Shown piece by piece: positions 1 through 5,212 of a stretch of DNA of 7,122 nucleotides. The position numbers were made by a program, and so were the translations under genes. The number at the start of each line of letters is the position of its first letter. The first letter of the stretch is position 1. Origin of the DNA: an uncultured Clostridia bacterium (lineage in GTDB: Bacteria > Bacillota > Clostridia > Oscillospirales > Ruminococcaceae); NCBI GenBank assembly GCA_937894185.1, contig CALCSA010000319.1:1-7122 (forward strand). Direction: 5' to 3'. The notes under the pieces are model-generated. The model had not been told where the DNA came from. It saw nothing but the letters and a program-made list of their open reading frames with translations, and ran no database searches.

Positions 1-1
1 G

Positions 2-448
2 CTGGGCACCGAGTTTACCATTGCCGTCGGCACCTATCAGCGGCTGATTCAGCAGGTCAATCCGGCGATTGAGGTGGTGGGCAAAGGCAGTTCCAGTCTG
101 GCCGCCATGGTGGATCAGGGAGCTCCGGCACAGGAAATCCAAGGGGAAATCCAGTCCTGCTTCGGGCCCCTGCTGGAACACAATCCCCCGGAAGTCGTGA
201 TCTTAGGCTGCACCCATTACCCCATTGTCAAGGATTTTTTCCCCCGCCGTTACCCCAACATCGAATTTTTGGACCCCGCCGTGGAACAGGCTAAGGTGGT
301 GGCCCACTGGCTGGGGCAGCAGGGACTGGATACCACAGGACAGGGGGATTTAAAGGTTTACACTAGCGGTAATCCCGACGCTTACCGCCGGATTCTGGAA
401 CGGCTGCAGATTCCTGTTCCTAATGTGTTGGAACAGATGATTCCGTAA
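2..448 (+). CDS. murI: Glutamate racemase, 3' part (5' end outside the window)
   Basis: This is the C-terminal 148 residues of a glutamate racemase, the cofactor-independent cytoplasmic enzyme that converts L-glutamate to D-glutamate for peptidoglycan precursors. The frame is open from base 2 to a TAA at 446-448. The diagnostic motif GCTHYP is present, with the second catalytic cysteine encoded at 209-211. Near the left edge, LGTEFTI matches the GTxxT segment that follows the first catalytic half. The tail, around YTSGNPDAY and ending LEQMIP, resembles the usual MurI C-terminus. The first catalytic cysteine (CNT motif) would lie outside the window. One oddity: where the family normally has an ACP(L/F) motif, this protein reads GKGSSSLAAMVDQG. 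A GTG at 74 is internal, not the start. The identity is secure at the superfamily level; a divergent Asp/Glu racemase paralogue is the alternative. Confidence 0.88.
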   Translation: MGTEFTIAVGTYQRLIQQVNPAIEVVGKGSSSLAAMVDQGAPAQEIQGEIQSCFGPLLEHNPPEVVILGCTHYPIVKDFFPRRYPNIEFLDPAVEQAKVVAHWLGQQGLDTTGQGDLKVYTSGNPDAYRRILERLQIPVPNVLEQMIP

Positions 449-501
449 AGGGTAGGACATCCAAAGTCCGCCGCTTCGGCCGGGCCGGAGCAGTTTGGGG
501 C

Positions 502-536
502 AAAAAAGCACCCGCCTTGCGGCGGGATATTTTTTT
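502..536. terminator. Bidirectional intrinsic terminator between murI and pduL
   Basis: The hairpin is CCCGCC (511-516), loop TTGC, GGCGGG (521-526). On the plus strand it is followed by ATAT and a T run to 536, serving murI. On the minus strand it is followed by a T run (A tract at 502-507), serving pduL. It sits between two convergent genes, as expected for a shared terminator. Confidence 0.85.
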
Positions 537-560
537 GCTCGGGAGGGGCTGGTTCCGGCA

Positions 561-1133
561 CTATTTTACGATTTCGCCGTACATCTGTCCGCCGCCACAG
601 GCGTTGGATTCGTCGGTGTCGATGTGCATGGCGGTGGCAAAAGATTCGCTCACCCGAACCACAACATCATACAGAACAGCGGTGCGCTCCGGGCTTTCGA
701 TCCTGACGCCTACAACGTCCTTATCCTTCACGCCCAAAAGGGCGGCGTCCTCGGGGGTGGTGTGAATGTGGCGCTTGGCGGCAATCAGGCCCTCCTTCAG
801 CTCCACCTGTCCGGCAGGGCCTTTCAGGGTGAGGGGGGCGGAGCCGGCAAGGACTCCCGATTCCCGGGTGGGAACGCTCACGCCGATGCTCCGGGCATCG
901 GTGAGGGAGATTTCTGCCTGCGTTGCTTTGCGGGTAGGCCCAAGTACCGAAACCCCCGTCAAGGTCCGCTTGGGCCCCACAATGTCCACCCGCTCCTCAC
1001 AGGCGTACTGCCCGGGCTGGCTCAGCTCTTTTTTGTTGTGGAGCACCGCTCCCGCACCAAACAGAGTCTCCAGATCCTCCTGAGTAAGATGTACATGCCG
1101 TGCCGATGTCTCTACCAGTATCTTTTTACCCAT
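561..1133 (-). CDS. pduL: PduL-type phosphate acyltransferase (phosphotransacetylase/propanoyltransferase)
   Basis: This 190-residue protein belongs to the PduL family, which interconverts acyl-CoA and acyl phosphate and is unrelated to Pta. It spans the two PduL half-barrels. The metal-site pattern is complete: H13 and H15 (ARHVHLT), E74 (TQAEIS), H122 and H124 (RHIHTT) and H170 (MHIDTDESNA), with R68 at the place of the active-site arginine. It starts almost directly at the first strand and so lacks the N-terminal extension that targets some PduLs to microcompartments. No other microcompartment gene is in view, so the inferred role is a free cytosolic enzyme working with an acetate kinase encoded elsewhere. 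The ATG at 1133 is preceded by AGGAG (1144-1148) about 10 nt upstream. It is transcribed towards murI and diverges from udg. Acetyl versus propanoyl preference cannot be read from the sequence. Confidence 0.94.
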   Translation of the reverse strand: MGKKILVETSARHVHLTQEDLETLFGAGAVLHNKKELSQPGQYACEERVDIVGPKRTLTGVSVLGPTRKATQAEISLTDARSIGVSVPTRESGVLAGSAPLTLKGPAGQVELKEGLIAAKRHIHTTPEDAALLGVKDKDVVGVRIESPERTAVLYDVVVRVSESFATAMHIDTDESNACGGGQMYGEIVK

Positions 1134-1183
1134 GTTTTAGTTACTCCTGTCCCTTTTAAATTGAAAGCTGTACGAATTCACTC

Positions 1184-1215
1184 ATTATTTTAACTCAAAC
1201 CGAGGTAAAATGCAA
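1184..1215 (-). promoter_or_regulatory. Weak candidate promoter for pduL
   Basis: On the minus strand, TAAAAT lies about 50 nt upstream of the pduL start. A TTTGCA about 18 bp further upstream matches 4 of 6 positions of a -35 box. The region is A/T-rich, so a chance match is quite possible. It is listed because pduL needs its own promoter in this divergent gap. Confidence 0.3.
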
Positions 1216-1247
1216 ATTTTTGAGCCTATACGAAGTGGTTTTATTTA

Positions 1248-1256
1248 TGCTATAAT
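1248..1256 (+). promoter_or_regulatory. Extended -10 promoter element for udg (and possibly pfp)
   Basis: TGCTATAAT is a full-consensus -10 with the TGn extension. It lies 80 nt upstream of the udg ATG, giving a leader of roughly 75 nt. No good -35 hexamer is found at 16-18 bp spacing, which is tolerated at extended -10 promoters. It is the best + strand promoter signal in the udg-pduL gap. Confidence 0.55.
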
Positions 1257-1323
1257 AAATATGAGCAAGTATGGGGTCGAATTACGGTTAGTGTGCACCA
1301 TTTTTGTCTGCTATCGCTAAACT

Positions 1324-1328
1324 AGGAG
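1324..1328 (+). promoter_or_regulatory. Ribosome binding site fixing the udg start
   Basis: AGGAG is followed by 8 nt and then ATG at 1337. This decides against the longer frame opening with TTG at 1304. Confidence 0.8.
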
Positions 1329-1336
1329 ATCAACTC

Positions 1337-1903
1337 ATGGCAACCATGGATCAATTAAAAGAAAAAGTTCTTTCCTGCACTGCCTGCAAGTTGGCTGCCA
1401 CCCGCACCAACGCTGTGTTTGGCGGAGGGAATTTTCATGCCCGGGTCCTGTTTATTGGAGAAGGCCCCGGCCAGCAGGAGGACCTGAGCGGCCTGCCCTT
1501 TGTGGGGCGGGCGGGCAAACTGCTGGATCAGATGCTGGATGCGGTGGACCTTTCCCGGGAGAAGGACATCTTTATCACCAACATGGTAAAGTGCCGCCCG
1601 CCGGGCAACCGGGACCCGCAGCCCGACGAGGTCAGCACCTGCATAGAATACTTGCACGAGCAGATTCGCCTGATAGCTCCCCAGTACATCGTCTGTCTGG
1701 GCCGGGTAGCGGCTCAAAGCCTCATTGACCCCAACTTCCGGGTGACCAAACAGCACGGACAGTTCATTGAAAAAGACGGTACTCTGATGATGGGCACCTT
1801 CCATCCGGCAGCCTTGCTGCGCAATCCCAGGCAAAAGGTAGATGCCTTTGACGATTTTTGCAAACTGCGGGACCGCTTGTTGGAAAGTGAAGCCTCGCTG
1901 TGA
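1337..1903 (+). CDS. udg: Family 4 (Fe-S) uracil-DNA glycosylase
   Basis: This 188-residue enzyme removes uracil from DNA, the first step of base-excision repair after cytosine deamination or dUTP incorporation. Four cysteines match the 4Fe-4S ligand pattern of the family: C14 and C17 (CTACKLA), C86 (VKCRPPGNRDP) and C102. The catalytic motif GEGPGQQED begins at residue 41, leading into GLPFVGRAGKLL, and the C-terminal motif HPAALLRNP covers residues 156-164. The length is typical. The ATG at 1337 was chosen because AGGAG (1324-1328) lies 8 nt upstream; an in-frame TTG at 1304 would put that site inside the coding region and is unlikely. An in-frame ATG at 1346 is a less well-spaced alternative. 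It is followed by a hairpin and then pfp on the same strand, with 95 bp between them. Confidence 0.94.
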   Translation: MATMDQLKEKVLSCTACKLAATRTNAVFGGGNFHARVLFIGEGPGQQEDLSGLPFVGRAGKLLDQMLDAVDLSREKDIFITNMVKCRPPGNRDPQPDEVSTCIEYLHEQIRLIAPQYIVCLGRVAAQSLIDPNFRVTKQHGQFIEKDGTLMMGTFHPAALLRNPRQKVDAFDDFCKLRDRLLESEASL

Positions 1904-1926
1904 CAGCGTGGTGCCCCATTCTTTCC

Positions 1927-1962
1927 AAGAGCGGACAGGCAGCTCTGCCCGCCCGCTCTTTT
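1927..1962 (+). terminator. Probable intrinsic terminator or attenuator between udg and pfp
   Basis: The outer stem AAGAGCGG (1927-1934) pairs with CCGCTCTT (1953-1960), and an inner GGCA/TGCC pairing closes the top. The T run is short (1959-1962). Since no clear promoter lies between this hairpin and pfp, partial read-through from udg into pfp is plausible. Confidence 0.55.
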
Positions 1963-1998
1963 AACAGTAGTTTATAGTACTTATGAGGAGGATCATAC

Positions 1999-3210
1999 AT
2001 GAAGAAAAGAAACGTTCTGGTCGCCCAGTCCGGGGGGCCTACTTCCGCCATCAACGCCACTTTGGCCGGCGTGGTGGAGCAGGCTGCTATTTCCGGTAAG
2101 GTGGGCAAGGTGTACGGCGCCAAGCACGGCATCAAAGGTGTGCTGGAGGATAATCTCATTGAAATCGGCGAGATGCTTCAGGAAACCCATGCCATGCTCC
2201 GCCTGATTCATACTCCTTCCTCCGCTTTGGGCTCCTGCCGCCACAAGCTCAAAAGCGCCGAGGACGATCCTGCAACCTATAAGGCTATCTTCGACACGCT
2301 GGCCCGTTACGACATCGGCTACTTTGTCTACATCGGCGGCAACGACTCCATGGATACCGTTCACAAGCTAAGCGAGTACGCTCAGGAGCAGGGCATCGAC
2401 GTTGCGATTATGGGAGCCCCCAAAACCATCGACAACGACCTGTACGGCATGGACCACTCCCCTGGCTTTGGCTCTGCCGCCCGGTACATCGCCACCACCT
2501 TTTCCGAGATTTGGTGTGACGCCAGGGTTTACGACTACCCCACCGTCACCATTGTGGAAACCATGGGCCGTCACGTGGGATGGCTTTGCGCCGCCTCGGC
2601 TATGGCCCGCAAAACCGGGGATGCCCCCCACCTCATCTACCTGCCCGAGATCCCCTTTGACGATAACAAGTTTCTGGAGGATGTCAAGGAGCAGCTGGCT
2701 CAAAATCCTGCTGTGGTCATCGCTATTTCCGAGGGGATTAAGCGGGCCAACGGCAAGTATGTCAACGAAGATAACGGCAACGCCAAGGTGGATGCCTTTG
2801 GCCACATGCACATGGGTGGGGCCGGCCGGGTGCTGGAAGACCTGATTAACGACAACATCGAATGCAAGGTCCGCTGCATTGACTTCTCTCTCATGCAGCG
2901 CTGCGCCGCCCATTTGGCCTCCCCGGTGGATCTGGCCGAATCCAAGATTCTGGGCGCCATGAGCCTTTCCCGTGCGCTGGAAGGTGTTTCCGGCGAGGTG
3001 AGCGTCCTCACCCGGCTTTCCGATACCCCTTACCGGGTAGAGTACTCCACCGTTCATGCCACCACCATTGCCAATCTGGAAAAGGCGATTCCCCGCGAGT
3101 GGATCAATGCCCGGGGCAATTTTGTCACCGATGATCTGATTCGCTATGTGGAGCCTCTGCTGGGCGTACCCTTTGGGGAAGAAGGCTGCGCCAAGCACCT
3201 GTCATTCTAG
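1999..3210 (+). CDS. pfp: Pyrophosphate-type 6-phosphofructokinase (PPi:fructose-6-phosphate 1-phosphotransferase)
   Basis: This 403-residue protein is a PFK-family enzyme that phosphorylates fructose 6-phosphate at C1 in glycolysis. The phosphoryl-donor site is of the PPi type. The ATP enzymes' GGDGS is here GGNDS (residues 113-117), with Asp in place of the glycine that admits ATP. The PGTIDND motif is PKTIDND (141-147), where K142 is the lysine typical of PPi enzymes and D145 is the catalytic base. The substrate-binding METMGR-type motif appears as VETMGRHVG (around 186-194), and SPGFGSA at 154-160 is also typical. The length suits the longer bacterial PPi-PFK clade, not the 320-residue ATP enzymes. 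Known PPi enzymes work reversibly, so it could serve glycolysis and gluconeogenesis. The ATG is preceded by AGGAGG (1986-1991) at 7 nt. PPi dependence is inferred from motifs only. Confidence 0.93.
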   Translation: MKKRNVLVAQSGGPTSAINATLAGVVEQAAISGKVGKVYGAKHGIKGVLEDNLIEIGEMLQETHAMLRLIHTPSSALGSCRHKLKSAEDDPATYKAIFDTLARYDIGYFVYIGGNDSMDTVHKLSEYAQEQGIDVAIMGAPKTIDNDLYGMDHSPGFGSAARYIATTFSEIWCDARVYDYPTVTIVETMGRHVGWLCAASAMARKTGDAPHLIYLPEIPFDDNKFLEDVKEQLAQNPAVVIAISEGIKRANGKYVNEDNGNAKVDAFGHMHMGGAGRVLEDLINDNIECKVRCIDFSLMQRCAAHLASPVDLAESKILGAMSLSRALEGVSGEVSVLTRLSDTPYRVEYSTVHATTIANLEKAIPREWINARGNFVTDDLIRYVEPLLGVPFGEEGCAKHLSF

Positions 3211-3231
3211 GCGATTCTGCCGCTAAACACC

Positions 3232-3265
3232 AAACGCTCTCCGCCGGTCGGTGGGGAGCGTTTTT
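3232..3265 (+). terminator. Intrinsic terminator of pfp
   Basis: An 11-bp stem with one G-T wobble (3232-3242 with 3253-3263) and a 10-nt loop runs into TTTTT (3261-3265), 21 nt after the pfp stop codon. Confidence 0.85.
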
Positions 3266-3271
3266 GTGCGG

Positions 3272-3301
3272 AAAAAGGCGGACAGCATGCTGTCCGCCTT
3301 T
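3272..3301 (-). terminator. Intrinsic terminator of greA: 28-bp perfect palindrome
   Basis: Bases 3274-3301 form a perfect inverted repeat with 14-base arms centred between 3287 and 3288 on AGCATGCT. On the minus strand it is followed by TTTTT (A tract 3272-3276), the form of a strong terminator, 77 nt after the greA stop codon. On the plus strand only three T follow, but the hairpin could back up the pfp terminator. Confidence 0.85.
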
Positions 3302-3378
3302 GGCGTGGAAATTCCAGCTGAAATTATCATTTGGTGGCCCCGGACGGAGTCCTCAAACGGAGGTATTCTCCTTTGCCT

Positions 3379-3858
3379 TTACAGGCTGATATCCAGAATC
3401 TTGTACTGCACCGTGCTACCACTGGGAACGGTAACCGTCACTTCATCGCCGATTTTATGGCCCATCAAGGCCCTGCCCACGGGGGATTCGTCGGTAATGG
3501 TTTCCATCTCGGTATGGTGATATTCCAGAGAGCTGGTAACACGGTAGGTAGTTTCTTCGTTGAACTCGATGTCCAGGATCGTAACGGTTGTCCCGATGGA
3601 CACCACCTCGGTAGAAATCTTATCTTTTTGGATGAGCTGCGCTTTTTTCAGCTGCTCCTCCAACGTTGCGATCTTGGCCTCCACCAGCGCCTGCTCGTTT
3701 TTGGCCTCGTCATACTCGCTGTTTTCGGAAAGGTCGCCAAAGCCGCGGGCCACACGGATCTTCTCGCTGATTTCCTTGCGCCGAACCATTTTGAGTTCCT
3801 CCAGCTCGGCTTTGAGCTGCTGGTAACCCTCGGGAGTAATCAGTATTTCACCTGCCAC
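3379..3858 (-). CDS. greA: Transcription elongation factor GreA
   Basis: This 159-residue GreA has the standard length. It binds the secondary channel of RNA polymerase and stimulates cleavage of backtracked transcripts. Residues 1-78 form the antiparallel coiled coil, with the catalytic tip GDLSENSEY at 41-49 including the acidic pair D42 and E45. Residues from about 85 form the FKBP-like C-terminal domain, ending with DESPVGRALMGHKIGDEV (123-140) and the closing beta strands. The stretch before it (TSSLEYHHTEMETIT) differs from the common VGSxEADP pattern. The start is GTG at 3858, because AAAGGAGGG (3865-3873) lies 6 nt upstream and the second codon onward matches the family. It appears monocistronic, with its own strong promoter, a structured leader and a palindromic terminator. 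Confidence 0.97.
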   Translation of the reverse strand: MAGEILITPEGYQQLKAELEELKMVRRKEISEKIRVARGFGDLSENSEYDEAKNEQALVEAKIATLEEQLKKAQLIQKDKISTEVVSIGTTVTILDIEFNEETTYRVTSSLEYHHTEMETITDESPVGRALMGHKIGDEVTVTVPSGSTVQYKILDISL

Positions 3859-4010
3859 CGGACACCCTCCTTTCTATCAAGCAATAAGGCGGCTGCGGGA
3901 AGGACCCCGCGACGCCGCCGGATAACCCTTGATACTGTTGAAAAACACTTTCACACAGTAACTGCGGCGCAAGGCCGCAGCTGCAAAACCCCATAGGGCT
4001 CCGCTCAATA
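3859..4010 (-). promoter_or_regulatory. Long structured 5' leader of greA
   Basis: About 150 nt separate the predicted transcription start from the greA GTG. Reading 5' to 3' on the minus strand there are three hairpins. The first is CTGCGGC (3980-3974) with GCCGCAG (3968-3962). The second is ACTGT-G-TGAAA (3959-3949) with TTTCAACAGT (3943-3934), one bulge and a 5-nt loop. The third is a compound hairpin: TATCAAG (3934-3928) with CTTGATA (3881-3875), then GGCGGC (3919-3914) with GCCGCC (3893-3888), then GCGGG (3910-3906) with CCCGC (3899-3895). The third closes just before the ribosome binding site. No U tract follows any of them, so none is an obvious terminator. It matches no riboswitch class I recognise. 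A 48-codon frame (3994 to 3848) also runs through it and overlaps the greA start. Confidence 0.6.
3865..3873 (-). promoter_or_regulatory. Ribosome binding site of greA (GTG start)
   Basis: Minus-strand AAAGGAGGG followed by 6 nt and GTG at 3858 supports the non-ATG start. It lies one base beyond the 3' arm of the last leader helix (3875-3881), so folding of the leader could affect its accessibility. Confidence 0.85.
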
Positions 4011-4016
4011 CACCTA

Positions 4017-4067
4017 ATTATAGTCAAAGTATATCCCCCTGTCAAGCCAAAAAATATAAATTTTTTT
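4017..4067 (-). promoter_or_regulatory. Full-consensus sigma-A promoter with UP-like tract for greA
   Basis: On the minus strand the -35 is TTGACA (4045-4040) and the -10 is TATAAT (4022-4017), separated by exactly 17 bp, matching consensus at all 12 positions. Immediately upstream, 4067-4049 is a pure A/T tract (A run, TTTATA, T run) of the kind bound by the RNA polymerase alpha C-terminal domain. The predicted start is near 4011-4009. Confidence 0.9.
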
Positions 4068-4093
4068 GGAATTCTAAACATATTTTTGTCGCA

Positions 4094-4939
4094 TCAATGA
4101 ACACGGTTGAAAAAGCCTGCCTCTCGCAGCAGAATATACTTCGCCTCCCGGAGCAATGACTCCTTTCCGTTGATGAGTAGCCGCTCTGACCGAAGCTCCG
4201 GCAGCCAGAATCCGTAGCTGTGAAACACTGCCCCCGCAAAGGTGTGAAGATCGCTTCCCCGGGGCAGTTGGGTCAGATGAGGAGTGGGCGCCGATACCCG
4301 GGGAGCGGAAAAGACGTTGCAGCCCTGGAAATCCGCAAAGACTCCCCCCGCCAGAACGGGGCAGGCCGGAAGCAGAGGCAGCGCCTTGGTGACATCGCCG
4401 GGACAAAGCAGCAGGGCGCAGTCGGCAAAGTCCGAGGGCTCCTCCCCCAGCATGACCGGGGCACCCAGTTCCTCCATGGCCAGATCGGCGGCCCGTTGGT
4501 AAGCTTTCAGATTCTGGCTCACCACCCGCACCGAGGTGTAGTGGTGCAGCAAAAACACCAGGCTCTCCGCCAGCTCCCCTTGGGGATCGTAAAGCCCCAG
4601 AATCCTGCGGTACAGGGGCATTCGGCTGTCGTTAATCAAGTCGCAGGCGCACTGCAGCAGCACCCTCCTCTCAAATGCGGTAAACACAGGCGGCGCAAAA
4701 CCCAGATGCTCCGGCGGCTCGTACCCCATGGGGGTGAGGAGATAACGGGTCAAAGGCCGGGCCAGCCGAGCCACAGCGTCCCAATCCGGCCTTCCCCTTC
4801 GGTTAATCTGAGCTTCCAGCAGGAAAAATTCCGCTCCCAAAGCCCGGGCAGAAAACAGCTCTGTCCGGGTACGGGCCATGGAGAACAAGCTCCGTATCCC
4901 CTGAGATGCTGGGGGAAGCAATTCTAAGCATGCAAACAA
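4094..4939 (-). CDS. Conserved-looking protein of unknown function
   Basis: I do not recognise this 281-residue protein. The frame is open further upstream, to 5110, but TTG at 4939 is preferred: GGAGG (4951-4947) lies 7 nt before it, and the upstream part is occupied by a strong DNA hairpin (4986-5022). ATG at 4879 (residue 21, weak GGAG 10 nt upstream) is the alternative. No signal peptide or membrane segment is evident. Residues 21-110 look alpha-helical and rich in Arg, Leu and Ala. Residues 112-185 have alternating strand-helix spacing (ILGLYDPQGELAESL, then SVRVVSQN, then a helix, then APVMLGEE, then CALLLCPGD), which suggests a Rossmann-like alpha/beta domain without a classical GxGxxG. 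The C-terminus (250-281) is charged and helical. It lies 273 bp downstream of the S41 protease on the same strand and 49 bp before the greA -35. That it is a real gene is inferred from length, start signal and protein-like composition; function is unknown. Confidence 0.7.
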   Translation of the reverse strand: MFACLELLPPASQGIRSLFSMARTRTELFSARALGAEFFLLEAQINRRGRPDWDAVARLARPLTRYLLTPMGYEPPEHLGFAPPVFTAFERRVLLQCACDLINDSRMPLYRRILGLYDPQGELAESLVFLLHHYTSVRVVSQNLKAYQRAADLAMEELGAPVMLGEEPSDFADCALLLCPGDVTKALPLLPACPVLAGGVFADFQGCNVFSAPRVSAPTPHLTQLPRGSDLHTFAGAVFHSYGFWLPELRSERLLINGKESLLREAKYILLREAGFFNRVH

Positions 4940-4946
4940 CCTGTAG

Positions 4947-4951
4947 CCTCC
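4947..4951 (-). promoter_or_regulatory. Ribosome binding site supporting a TTG start
   Basis: Minus-strand GGAGG, 7 nt before TTG at 4939, is the best Shine-Dalgarno match upstream of the unknown gene. It is much better than the one before the ATG at 4879. Confidence 0.6.
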
Positions 4952-4985
4952 GCAAAATATGGCAAGAAAGTATTCCCGGCGCAGC

Positions 4986-5022
4986 CCTGCTTGGGGACGG
5001 CGTTTCACCGTCCCCAAGCAGG
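4986..5022. repeat. 15-bp perfect inverted repeat in the gap upstream of the unknown gene
   Basis: CCTGCTTGGGGACGG (4986-5000) and its exact complement (5008-5022) flank a 7-base loop. No T run follows on either strand, so it is not an ordinary intrinsic terminator. It lies in the gap between the protease and the unknown gene, 35 bp before the latter's ribosome binding site. It could be an mRNA-stabilising hairpin, an operator, or a copy of a dispersed small repeat. The rest of the 273-bp gap shows only a small GAACC/GGTTC hairpin (5081-5095), the terminator-like hairpin at 5161-5197 and no convincing promoter. Confidence 0.75.
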
Positions 5023-5160
5023 CATTCGAAAACCGGTCGGCAGGATGTCCATCCGGCCTGTACCTTTTGCAGGCACTACTGAACCGAAAAGGTTCCTGCG
5101 CATATCTCAAACTTATGCGGGCCGCCTGTAAATTAGACGTATTTTCCCCCCACGGGAATG

Positions 5161-5197
5161 AGAAAGCCGCCCCTCTCTCATTCTGGAGAAGGACGGC
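5161..5197 (-). terminator. Possible weak terminator after the S41 protease gene
   Basis: On the minus strand GCCGTCC (5197-5191) can pair with GGGCGGC (5172-5166) through one T-G wobble, with an inner TCTC/GAGA pairing, followed by TTTCT. It begins 15 nt after the protease stop codon. The T run is poor. A competing pairing (GAATGAGA with TCTCATTC, 5156-5183) also exists. Confidence 0.35.
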
Positions 5198-5212
5198 CCT
5201 GATCTACTTCTT

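Noticed and set aside
495..1193. 232-residue plus-strand frame antisense to pduL
   Set aside because: It is a shadow of pduL, whose protein has all family motifs. The frame crosses the bidirectional terminator and its translation is low in recognisable structure.
1304..1336. TTG start giving an 11-residue extension to the uracil-DNA glycosylase
   Set aside because: The clear AGGAG site at 1324-1328 would lie inside the coding sequence, and family members begin close to the first CxxC.
1973..1978. TATAGT as a -10 box for pfp
   Set aside because: Transcription would start at the ribosome binding site, and no -35 lies at suitable spacing.
3331..3996. 221-residue plus-strand frame antisense to greA
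   Set aside because: greA on the other strand is unambiguous. This frame has no start signal and no family features.
4047..4069. A/T-only hairpin (CCAAAAAA with TTTTTTGG) after the unknown gene as its terminator
   Set aside because: The stem is almost all A-T and coincides with the UP-like tract of the greA promoter, which explains it better.
4940..5110. N-terminal extension of the unknown gene up to 5110
   Set aside because: The added residues are encoded across a 15-bp perfect hairpin and look non-protein-like, and no ribosome binding site fits the ATG at 5110. TTG at 4939 has a good one.
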